Assembly (NCBI GenBank): GCA_035640715.1
Contig: DASQVO010000081.1
Coordinates: forward strand, 1 to 7,123
Direction: 5' to 3'
Source: DASQVO01 sp035640715
Lineage (GTDB): Bacteria > Actinomycetota > Actinomycetes > Streptosporangiales > Streptosporangiaceae
Length of the DNA: 7,123 nucleotides
In this document: piece after piece, positions 1-5,190 of the stretch
Layout of the letters: each line of letters starts with the position of its first letter
How positions within the stretch are numbered: the first letter of the stretch is position 1
The notes under the pieces: model-generated
Database searches by the model: none
What the model was told of the DNA's origin: nothing
What the model saw: the letters and a program-made list of their open reading frames with translations, nothing else
Translations under genes and position numbers: made by a program

Positions 1-1
1 G

Positions 2-307
2 AGCACGAGCAACCTGCCGTCCTGCGGCGCGAACGTTCCGGGCGGGACGACCGAGGCCGCGATCCAGCAGTCGACCGCGGTGCCCGCGGCCGAGCAGCAG
101 GTCGCCGCGCAGTGGGCGACGTGGCTGAAGTCGCAGCGCACTACCGGTGGGACGAACGCGGTTCCCGACTACGCCCACCCGGAGCAGATGAACCGCTACG
201 TCTGGTACCAGACGAGCGACTGGAAGAAGCCCTACCCGGGCGACAGCAAGATCTACGCTCCGAACCAGGTCCCGGGAGCGACCCTCCCGTCGGCAGATAA
301 CGGCTGA
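2..307 (+). CDS. C-terminal end of an unidentified protein (5' end outside window)
   Basis: An open frame runs in from the left edge and ends at TGA 305-307, leaving about 101 residues. Third positions are almost all G or C, as in a real gene of this genome. The visible part has an Ala/Gln-rich helical stretch (AAEQQVAAQWATWLKSQ) and then an aromatic, Pro-rich tail with MNRYVWYQTSDW, PYPGDSKIYAP and the terminal LPSADNG. One Cys lies near the left edge (LPSCG). I see no membrane segment or catalytic motif. The tail loosely recalls the C-terminal ends of secreted alkaline phosphatase/phosphoesterase-type proteins, which often carry an 'MNR-hydrophobic-W' element, but that is from memory and weak. 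A strong terminator follows 18 bases after the stop, so this gene ends its transcript and is unrelated to the operon downstream. A GTG at 80 is probably an internal valine, because the frame stays open to the window edge. Confidence 0.7.
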   Translation, partial: STSNLPSCGANVPGGTTEAAIQQSTAVPAAEQQVAAQWATWLKSQRTTGGTNAVPDYAHPEQMNRYVWYQTSDWKKPYPGDSKIYAPNQVPGATLPSADNG

Positions 308-325
308 CGTAGCCTGATCACACCA

Positions 326-367
326 GGAGGGCCCCTGCCCGGCTTCACGGCCGGTCAGGGGCCCTCC
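326..367 (+). terminator. Strong hairpin terminator of the left-edge gene
   Basis: Perfect 12-bp arms GGAGGGCCCCTG (326-337) and CAGGGGCCCTCC (356-367) enclose a second nested stem, CCGGC (339-343) with GCCGG (350-354), around the loop TTCACG. It begins 18 bases after the upstream stop. No long T run follows (GCTTCGCG), which is common for actinomycete terminators that act as plain GC hairpins. Because the arms are symmetric it could also stop transcription arriving from the right. Confidence 0.85.
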
Positions 368-392
368 GCTTCGCGTCTGAAGGTCAGGAACG

Positions 393-408
393 GCTGGTCT
401 AGACCAAT
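393..408. promoter_or_regulatory. DasR-type (dre-like) operator palindrome
   Basis: GCTGGTCTAGACCAAT contains the perfect 12-bp palindrome TGGTCTAGACCA (395-406). As I remember it, the DasR-responsive element of streptomycetes is A(C/G)TGGTCTAGACCA(C/G)T. The core here is identical and only the outermost bases deviate. DasR is the GntR/HutC-type regulator of N-acetylglucosamine and chitin use in actinomycetes. No intact gene begins close by on either strand, so the target is unclear. A second inverted repeat, GGTCC-G-GGACC, lies at 423-433. Confidence 0.6.
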
Positions 409-422
409 CGGCCCAAATTGTT

Positions 423-433
423 GGTCCGGGACC
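423..433. repeat. Short inverted repeat next to the dre-like site
   Basis: GGTCC and GGACC arms flank a single G (11 bp, perfect). The centre lies about 28 bp from the centre of the TGGTCTAGACCA palindrome and the arms share the GGTC/GACC half-site letters. It could be a weaker second binding site or chance in GC-rich DNA. Confidence 0.3.
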
Positions 434-607
434 GCAGCCAGGTGGTGAACCGCTGATCTGCATCCGCCGCAGCTCCGGCGCCGGGACCGCCTCCTAGGGC
501 TGATCGGCCCGCGCGGCGAGGAGCTCCGCCGTCGCCAGGCCAGATCCAGCTGCAGCGGGGAGGGTGCGCTGTAGTGCCCGCAGCGGTCCAGGCCGCCCGC
601 GTCATGC

Positions 608-870
608 TCACGGCCCTCGGCATCGAGCCCGATGTGGAGGCGCTGGTGCTTTCACTACCCGTGCTTTCAGAACCCGTGCATGCGTGGCCGGTGGTCCTGG
701 TGCTCCGGGCCCTGCCTGGGGGGCCTGGCTGACTCCTGCCGGCGCGGTAGCCGTTTCCTCGCCGACCGGGCCGTAGTAGAGGCCGTGCGGAAGGATCATC
801 AGGTTGGCACGTAGCGGTGGCCGCCCACATGCGTGGTCTCCCAGCCCACGCCCATACCCGTGTGGTGACG
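608..870 (-). pseudogene. Frameshifted remnant of a sucrase/ferredoxin-like protein gene
   Basis: Read on the minus strand, one frame gives WETTHVGGHRYVPT and then two stops. The next frame continues directly with LMILPHGLYYGPV. Joined, this matches from memory the conserved core of the sucrase/ferredoxin-like (thioredoxin-fold) family, where a W-E-[ST]-[ST]-H-[LV]-G-G-[DH]-R-[FY] block is followed by an L-V-L-P-x-G-L-x-Y-G-R block. A single missing base near 801-804 explains the break. Just upstream the Arg-Val-Trp expected before the core lies in yet another frame (near 850-857), suggesting a second small insertion. The N-terminal domain and the C-terminal family motifs are absent, so the gene is dead. 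The boundaries given are approximate. The flavoprotein operon reads away from it on the other strand. Confidence 0.6.
646..675 (+). repeat. Tandem direct repeat, two 15-bp units
   Basis: GTGCTTTCACTACCC (646-660) is followed at once by GTGCTTTCAGAACCC (661-675), 13 of 15 bases identical, then GTGC starts a third, broken copy. The period is a multiple of three, and in the + frame that is open here it reads VLSLP-VLSEP-VHAWP. This is probably a local duplication in decaying DNA. Confidence 0.8.
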
Positions 871-883
871 GGTCCGTCGAACT

Positions 884-922
884 CGATATTTCCTATCGGT
901 CATGTAATGTATTAATTATTCG
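884..922 (+). promoter_or_regulatory. A/T-rich island: candidate promoter/operator of the monooxygenase operon
   Basis: This is the only markedly A/T-rich stretch in the window. It holds CGATA-N5-TATCG (884-898), TAAT-GT-ATTA (905-914) and the palindrome TAATTA (913-918). It lies about 110-145 bases before the start of the first operon gene with no intact gene between. TATTAAT (910-916) could be a -10 element, but I see no convincing -35 partner at standard spacing. The stacked inverted repeats suit one or more dimeric regulators, possibly the GntR/FCD protein encoded at the operon's end. The role is inferred from position and composition only. Confidence 0.45.
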
Positions 923-1018
923 CGGCTCATCACCGTCCCGCCGCGGCCAGGGCATCCGGCCGCCGGTGATGGCCCGCTCAACGCTCACCGGGACAGGGTC
1001 GTCCTCTTCATCCCTCCT

Positions 1019-1025
1019 GAGGAGG
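1019..1025 (+). promoter_or_regulatory. Strong ribosome binding site inside a small inverted repeat
   Basis: GAGGAGG at 1019-1025 is a near-perfect anti-Shine-Dalgarno match. It lies 4 bases before TTG 1030 and 10 bases before GTG 1036, both in frame, so it does not settle the start cleanly. It is also the right arm of CCTCCT-G-AGGAGG (1013-1025), so in RNA the ribosome site could pair with the CCTCC directly upstream (stem of 5, loop TGA). Confidence 0.7.
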
Positions 1026-1029
1026 TCCG

Positions 1030-2229
1030 TTGCCCGTGCGAGATCGGCAGACGCTCTCGGTACCCCCGCAGCCGCAGGACTTCCCGGACAGTCCGCTGTC
1101 CCGGGCATTCCGCCAGCCGCTGATGCTGGGTCTGTTCCTTCCCCTGCAGACGGGCGGATGGTCGCAGTCCACGCTGCCCCGCGGGACCGACTGGTCGTTC
1201 CCCTACAACCTCCGGCTCACCCGGCGGGCCGAGGAACTCGGCTTCGACGTGGCGTTCGGCCTGTCGCAATGGCTGCCCAAGGGCGGCTTCGGCGGCGAGA
1301 CGGGCTACCGGGAGAACTTCCTCGACCCGTTCGTCTCGGCGGTCGCGCTGGCTTCGGCCACCCGCTCGATCCTGCTGCTGGGCACGGTGCACATCCTCTA
1401 CGGGCCGTGGCATCCGCTGCACCTGGCTAAGTTCCTCGCCACCGCCGACCACATCTCGGGCGGCCGGTTCGGCGCCAACATCGTCACCGGGTACGCCGAC
1501 ACCGAGCCGGCGATGTTCGGCATGACCCGGACCGAGCACGACCGCCGCTACGAGATGGCGGATGAGTTCGTCTCCATCTGCGAGGACCTGTGGGCGGGCG
1601 AGAACAACCTGAGCTTCCAGGGCGAGTTCTGGTCCCTGCGGGAGGCGTACGTCTCCCCGCGGCCGGCGTTCGGGCGGCCCATCCTGGTCTCGGCGAGCGG
1701 CTCCCCGGCCGGGTTCGGCTATGCGGCCCGTCACTCCGACATCGTGTTCATCTCCAGCCCGGTCGGCGAGGACTTCGAGCGGGCGATCGAGGCGCTGCCC
1801 AGCCACGTCAGGCAGGTCAAGGACGCGGCGCGCGCGTGCGGGCGCACCGTCCGGGTCGTCATCAACCCGACCATCGTCGCCCGGCCCACCCGCGCCGAGG
1901 CCCGCGCCTACTACGAGGCGATCGCCGACCACGCCGACCTGGAATCGATCCGCAACTTCACCGCCCGGCATGCGGCCGGGGACAGCCGATCCTGGCTGGA
2001 GCACACGGCGCGCGGCCGGGCCGTCGGCGGCCACCTGCACCTGGTGGGCTCGGCGGCCGACGTGACGGAACAGCTGGGCCGACTGCATAAGGCCGGCCTT
2101 GATGGTGTTCAGATCACCTTCTATGACTACCTTCCCGACCTCGAGTACTTCGGGCGGGAAATCGTTCCGCTGCTGGAAAAGGCCGGCCTGCGCGACACGG
2201 TGGCCGCGGGAACGGACGGGGGCCGCTGA
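1030..2229 (+). CDS. Luciferase-like FMN-dependent monooxygenase (RutA/SfnG-like)
   Basis: The 399-residue product belongs to the bacterial luciferase-like (LLM) superfamily of TIM-barrel enzymes. These use reduced FMN from a partner reductase and O2 to oxidise small substrates in the cytoplasm. Visible marks: the first barrel strand LMLGLFLPLQTGGW (31-44); the FMN-site block ADHISGGRFGANIVTG (139-154); HDRRYEMADEF (170-180); SASGSPAGFGYAARHSD (211-227) at the flavin phosphate region; and TFYDYLPDLEYFGREIVPLL near the end. The last block closely resembles the 'TFDDFL..IE.FGE.I.PLM' ending I recall for RutA, the pyrimidine ring-opening oxygenase. The W-S-x-x-x-N start and E-H-D-x-R-Y block also recall SfnG, the dimethyl sulfone monooxygenase. 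The substrate is not known. Start: TTG 1030 or GTG 1036 after GAGGAGG; the family-conserved part begins near residue 30, so both fit. It is the first gene of the five-gene cluster, and its TGA overlaps the next ATG by one base. Confidence 0.88.
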   Translation: MPVRDRQTLSVPPQPQDFPDSPLSRAFRQPLMLGLFLPLQTGGWSQSTLPRGTDWSFPYNLRLTRRAEELGFDVAFGLSQWLPKGGFGGETGYRENFLDPFVSAVALASATRSILLLGTVHILYGPWHPLHLAKFLATADHISGGRFGANIVTGYADTEPAMFGMTRTEHDRRYEMADEFVSICEDLWAGENNLSFQGEFWSLREAYVSPRPAFGRPILVSASGSPAGFGYAARHSDIVFISSPVGEDFERAIEALPSHVRQVKDAARACGRTVRVVINPTIVARPTRAEARAYYEAIADHADLESIRNFTARHAAGDSRSWLEHTARGRAVGGHLHLVGSAADVTEQLGRLHKAGLDGVQITFYDYLPDLEYFGREIVPLLEKAGLRDTVAAGTDGGR

Positions 2230-3485
2230 TGGCCGCTACCGTCGCGACCGGGGCGCGTGCGCCCGGGAGACTGGACCGCAGCGCATGGGGCGTTCTCGCC
2301 ATCACCATGGTGTTCTGGATCGCGGACGGCTACGACACGTTCGCGCTGCTGATCACGGACAAGCCGGTGCTGCTCACCATGCTGCCGGCTAGCGAGCACC
2401 CCGCCATCCCGCGGTACATCGGGTACCTGCTCGCGATCACCCTGGGCGGCTGGGCGACCGGTGGGATCGCCGGCGGGATCCTCGGTGACCGGCTCGGCCG
2501 CCGCGGGACCATGGTGGCCGGCGTGGCCGTCTACAGCGTCTCGACCGTGCTGTCCGCCACCACCGGCAACTGGTGGCTGTTCGGGCTGACCCGGTTCTTC
2601 ACCGGCGTGGGCATCGGGGCCGAGTGGGGCGTCGGCACGTCGTTGCTGCAGGAGGTCTGGCCGGAGCGCTGGCGGACCCGCGGCGCCGGCCTCCTGCAGG
2701 CCGGATTCTCCGTCGGGGGCCTGGTCGTCTCCGCGCTGTGGGTGCTGATCGGATCCACCCTCGGCCTGTCGTGGCGGTGGATGTACCTGTTCGGCGCGCT
2801 GCCGCTGATCGTGATCGTGCTCGTCTTCCGCCGCATTCCCGAGTCGGCGCGCTGGGCGTCCCGCGACCGGGTGGTAAAGGCGGCAGAGCTGAAGGCGGCA
2901 GGGTTGTGGCGCCGCTTCCTGGCCGCGCTGGCGGTGTCGGTCGCGATTACCGGAGGGTGGTGGGCGGTCTCCTCCTACCTGCCCACCTTCGTCGGGGGCC
3001 TGGTCACCGACCCGCGCCGGACGGCCTTCTTCACCGGCTGGGCCGGTGCACTCTACAACGTCGGGGAGATCATCGGCTGCGTGGCCATGGGATTCCTGGC
3101 CGAGCGATGGGGCCGCAAGGGCACCACGATCGTGTACTTCGCCGGCTCGGTCGTCGTGGTGCCGGCGGTGTTCCTCGGCCTGCACGGGGCCACCACGGTG
3201 CTGTGGCTCCAGCTGATGACCGGCTTCTTCACCGGCGGCCTCTACAGCTGGTACGCAATCCACACCCCCGAGCTGTTCCCGACCCGGGTGCGGGCCACGG
3301 CCATCAGCACGGTGTTCTCCAGCGCGCGCTACCTCGCCATGATCGGCTCAATCGCCTCCGGCTCGGTGGCCGTGGCCCTCGGCGGCTTCGGCAAGGCCGC
3401 CGCCATCTTCACGCCCATCTATCTCATCGGCGTCATCGCGATCCTGTTCCTCCCCGAGACCCGCGGCCGCGGGCTACCTGGATAG
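2229..3485 (+). CDS. MFS transporter, aromatic-acid/sugar-porter-like, 12 TM segments
   Basis: The 418-residue product is a major facilitator superfamily inner-membrane carrier, probably a proton symporter for an organic solute, perhaps an anion. The hydrophobic pattern fits 12 segments with a central cytoplasmic loop near 205-228. Key motifs: D33-G-Y-D36 in TM1; motif A GDRLGRRG (86-93) between TM2 and TM3; a long hydrophobic TM4-TM6 region ending in RRIPESARW (201-209); the second-half motif AERWGRKG (291-298); PELFPTRVRATA (347-358); and PETRG (409-413). This combination is typical of the AAHS (PcaK/BenK-like) and sugar-porter branches. The start ATG shares its A with the TGA of the upstream monooxygenase gene (TGATG), implying translational coupling and a shared substrate. 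Known alkanesulfonate systems usually use an SsuABC ABC importer; here an MFS protein takes that place. It could instead be an exporter of a product, but the AAHS-like motifs favour uptake. Confidence 0.9.
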   Translation: MAATVATGARAPGRLDRSAWGVLAITMVFWIADGYDTFALLITDKPVLLTMLPASEHPAIPRYIGYLLAITLGGWATGGIAGGILGDRLGRRGTMVAGVAVYSVSTVLSATTGNWWLFGLTRFFTGVGIGAEWGVGTSLLQEVWPERWRTRGAGLLQAGFSVGGLVVSALWVLIGSTLGLSWRWMYLFGALPLIVIVLVFRRIPESARWASRDRVVKAAELKAAGLWRRFLAALAVSVAITGGWWAVSSYLPTFVGGLVTDPRRTAFFTGWAGALYNVGEIIGCVAMGFLAERWGRKGTTIVYFAGSVVVVPAVFLGLHGATTVLWLQLMTGFFTGGLYSWYAIHTPELFPTRVRATAISTVFSSARYLAMIGSIASGSVAVALGGFGKAAAIFTPIYLIGVIAILFLPETRGRGLPG

Positions 3486-3564
3486 CCCCTTGGCGCGCCC
3501 GGGCGCGGAGCCCAGCTCACCGGACACCGACATGAAGGACACAGAAAGGTACGGCCACCAGCAC

Positions 3565-4677
3565 ATGAGCGAGACAAGCCCCGAGTTCCTCTGGTACTTC
3601 GTGACCCACGACGGGCCCTACCCCTGGGAGCCTGCCGGCCGCCGTGACATCCGGCTGGCCGACGTGACGGCCCTCGCCACCGCGATAGACGGGCTGCCCT
3701 ACAGTGGCGCGCTGCTCTCGACCACCGGGCACAACGTGTGGGTGCTGGGCTCCGCGGCGGCCATGGTGACGCGGACGTTCCGCCCGCTGCTGGCGATCCG
3801 CCCCCAGTTCGCCTCCGTCACCGAGCTGGCGAACATGGCCCTCAGCTTCGACGACATGTTCGGCGGCCGGCTGCTGATCAACGTGATCAACTCGGAGACC
3901 CCGGTGTGGCGGCAGCACGGCATCCGGCTGGAGAACGACGAGCGGTACCTGCTGCACGCCGAATACTGGGAGGTCTTCAACCGCCTCGTCGCGGGGGAGA
4001 CCGTGACCTACCGGGGGCGCTACGTCGACGTGGAGAACGCGGCAGGCAACCCGTGGCTGAAGCCGCGGCGCGACCACATCCCGCTGTGGTTCTCCGGCTC
4101 CTCGGCGGGCGCCATCGACGTGATCGCGCGCTTCGCCGACGCCTACCTCACCTTCGCCGAGCCGCTTGGGCAGATGGAGGCCAAGCTCGCCACCGTCGCG
4201 CAGCGGGCGGCGGCCCACGGCCGGGCGCCACGCAACGGTCTGCGGGTCTCGCTCATCACCGGCCCGACCGACGCCGATGCCTGGCGCAAGGCCGACCGGC
4301 TGCTCCGGGTGACCAGCCGGGCCACCCTGGAGCGCAAGCTGGGCCTCATCAGCAAGGGTGGCAACGGCGGCGGCACGTCGGTTACCCAGTCCCGCATTTT
4401 CGCGCACCTGCCCGAAACCGGCCTCGAGGCGATCAGGTCGGGCCGCGTGCCGGACGCCGCGCGCGACCTGAGCTTCGACGACAATCTCTGGCCGGGCATC
4501 TCGCTGCTCCAGCAGGGGCCGCCGATGGCCCTGGTCGGCGGTTACGAGGCCGTCATTGGGCGGCTCAAGGAGTACCAGGCGGCGGGGATCGACATCTTCA
4601 TCCTCGACTCGCTGCCGCTCCTCGAAGGCGCCTACGAGGTCGCGGAGAACATCCTGCCCGCCCTGGGCGCGACCTGA
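3565..4677 (+). CDS. Luciferase-like FMN-dependent monooxygenase, SsuD-like with altered active site
   Basis: The product is 370 residues from ATG 3565. It aligns along its length with alkanesulfonate monooxygenase SsuD: FLWYFVTHDG at the N-terminus; LLAIRPQFAS (75-84); a 'DDMFGGRLLINVINSE' block (96-111); NDERYLLHAEYWEVF (124-138); PLWFSGSS (173-180); YLTFAEP (194-200); NGLRVSLITGPTDADAW (224-240); DNLWPGISLLQQG (306-318); and LLEGAYEVAENILP near the end. The family cleaves C-S bonds of sulfonates with FMNH2 and O2, releasing sulfite and an aldehyde. Arg227 matches the catalytic Arg of SsuD, but the nearby His is Ser229, the active-site Tyr in the last strand appears to be Leu350, and the Cys of the early active-site loop is not seen. 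The substrate may therefore differ. Start: ATG 3532 is in frame too (381 residues) but lacks a ribosome site; AGAAAGG at 3543-3549 lies 15 bases before 3565, rather far. The gap to the MFS gene is 79 bases. Confidence 0.88.
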   Translation: MSETSPEFLWYFVTHDGPYPWEPAGRRDIRLADVTALATAIDGLPYSGALLSTTGHNVWVLGSAAAMVTRTFRPLLAIRPQFASVTELANMALSFDDMFGGRLLINVINSETPVWRQHGIRLENDERYLLHAEYWEVFNRLVAGETVTYRGRYVDVENAAGNPWLKPRRDHIPLWFSGSSAGAIDVIARFADAYLTFAEPLGQMEAKLATVAQRAAAHGRAPRNGLRVSLITGPTDADAWRKADRLLRVTSRATLERKLGLISKGGNGGGTSVTQSRIFAHLPETGLEAIRSGRVPDAARDLSFDDNLWPGISLLQQGPPMALVGGYEAVIGRLKEYQAAGIDIFILDSLPLLEGAYEVAENILPALGAT

Positions 4678-4729
4678 CGCCCGGGTCGGCTCGCCATTCA
4701 CCCGACGCGAAGAGAAGAGAAGAGGACAC

Positions 4730-5188
4730 ATGGCGGACGAGACCGTCACCGTCGAGACCACGCGCACCCCGGGGCGCTTCATCGCCGGGGCCAGGCAGCG
4801 GTTCCTGGTCACCGATTCCACGGCCGGGCGCGGCGGGCCCGCGGAGGCGTGGCTGGCCGGCGAGCTGTTCCTCGCGGCACTGGGCACCTGTGCGGTCAGC
4901 AGCGTCACCCACTTCGCCCGCGAGGAGGGCACCGGCCTGCTGGATGTCTCGGCCACCACGTCATACACCCGGCATCCCGAAGACCCGGGCCGTTACGAGA
5001 TTGTGGAGCTGACCGTGATCACCCAGGGTGTCAGCCAGGCCGCTGCCGAGCACCTGGTCAAGCTGTACACCGAGAACTGCCCGGTGTTCGGTACCGTGTC
5101 CCGCGGGGCGGACGTCTCGGTTGTCGTGCGCGCCGAATCCGCCGGGCCGCCCGTGGCCAGGACGGGAAGCCACGTCGTAAGAACGTGA
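4730..5188 (+). CDS. OsmC/Ohr-family thiol protein
   Basis: The 152-residue product has the usual length and layout of OsmC/Ohr proteins, cytoplasmic dimers that reduce organic hydroperoxides with two cysteines. Cys54 lies in the helix block ELFLAALGTCAVSSVTHFA and Cys117 in LYTENCPVFGTV, the two expected redox positions. The segment between them (strand-rich VSATTSYTRHPEDPGRYEIV) also fits. An Arg in the early strands (RTPGRFIAGARQRF) could be the family's catalytic Arg. The start is ATG 4730 after a purine-rich (GAAGA)n GAGGA ribosome site, 52 bases after the SsuD-like gene; the GntR gene follows 2 bases after its stop. In this setting it may remove peroxide from uncoupled flavin chemistry or handle a reactive sulfur/thiol intermediate. 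That role is inferred from context. Confidence 0.88.
   Translation: MADETVTVETTRTPGRFIAGARQRFLVTDSTAGRGGPAEAWLAGELFLAALGTCAVSSVTHFAREEGTGLLDVSATTSYTRHPEDPGRYEIVELTVITQGVSQAAAEHLVKLYTENCPVFGTVSRGADVSVVVRAESAGPPVARTGSHVVRT
5171..5187. repeat. Inverted repeat across the OsmC stop, just before the GntR start
   Basis: CACGT (5171-5175) and ACGTG (5183-5187) are separated by 7 bases and end 3 bases before the GntR ATG. It could be a small RNA hairpin tuning translation of the regulator, or an operator half-site pair; arms of 5 bp are short enough to be chance. Confidence 0.3.
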
Positions 5189-5190
5189 AC

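Larger units (their letters stand above)
368..883. other. Decayed intergenic region without an intact gene
   Basis: No full-length gene with a ribosome site can be supported here. Besides the palindromes, tandem repeat and sucrase-like remnant listed separately, one + strand frame (open 457-732, possible GTG start at 574) has strong coding-like codon choice from about 574. It reads VPAAVQAARVMLTALGI then EPDVEALVL, and ends at TGA 730-732. I do not recognise it, no ribosome site precedes the GTG, and it may be the tail of a lost gene. Open frames on the other strand over the same bases look like low-complexity Gly/Ala/Pro/Arg shadows. Confidence 0.5.

Noticed and set aside
884..1029. Cysteine-rich or 'VSSALC'-type sulfur leader peptide upstream of the operon
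   Set aside because: I checked the frames ahead of the first gene for a short peptide with clustered Cys or the common actinomycete sulfur leader motif and found none.
985..2088. Minus-strand open frame (367 codons) opposite the first monooxygenase gene
   Set aside because: It is a shadow of the LLM gene on the other strand, with low-complexity Arg/Gly/Pro content.
2127..3263. Long minus-strand open frame (378 codons) opposite the MFS gene
   Set aside because: Composition is rich in His/Gln/Gly/Pro and Asp, typical of the antisense of a membrane-protein gene; no ribosome site or family signature.
4711..4725. (GAAGA)n purine repeat before the OsmC start as a microsatellite
   Set aside because: It is short and best explained as the purine-rich ribosome binding site.
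3517..4968. Long minus-strand open frame (483 codons) opposite the SsuD-like and OsmC genes
   Set aside because: It lies antisense to two clear family members, is Arg/Gly/Ala/Pro-rich and has no recognisable motif; such shadows are routine in high-GC DNA.
3738..5012. Alternative + frame of 424 codons over the SsuD-like and OsmC genes
   Set aside because: Arg/Pro/Ala-rich out-of-frame translation; the correct frames have strong family motifs and matching starts.
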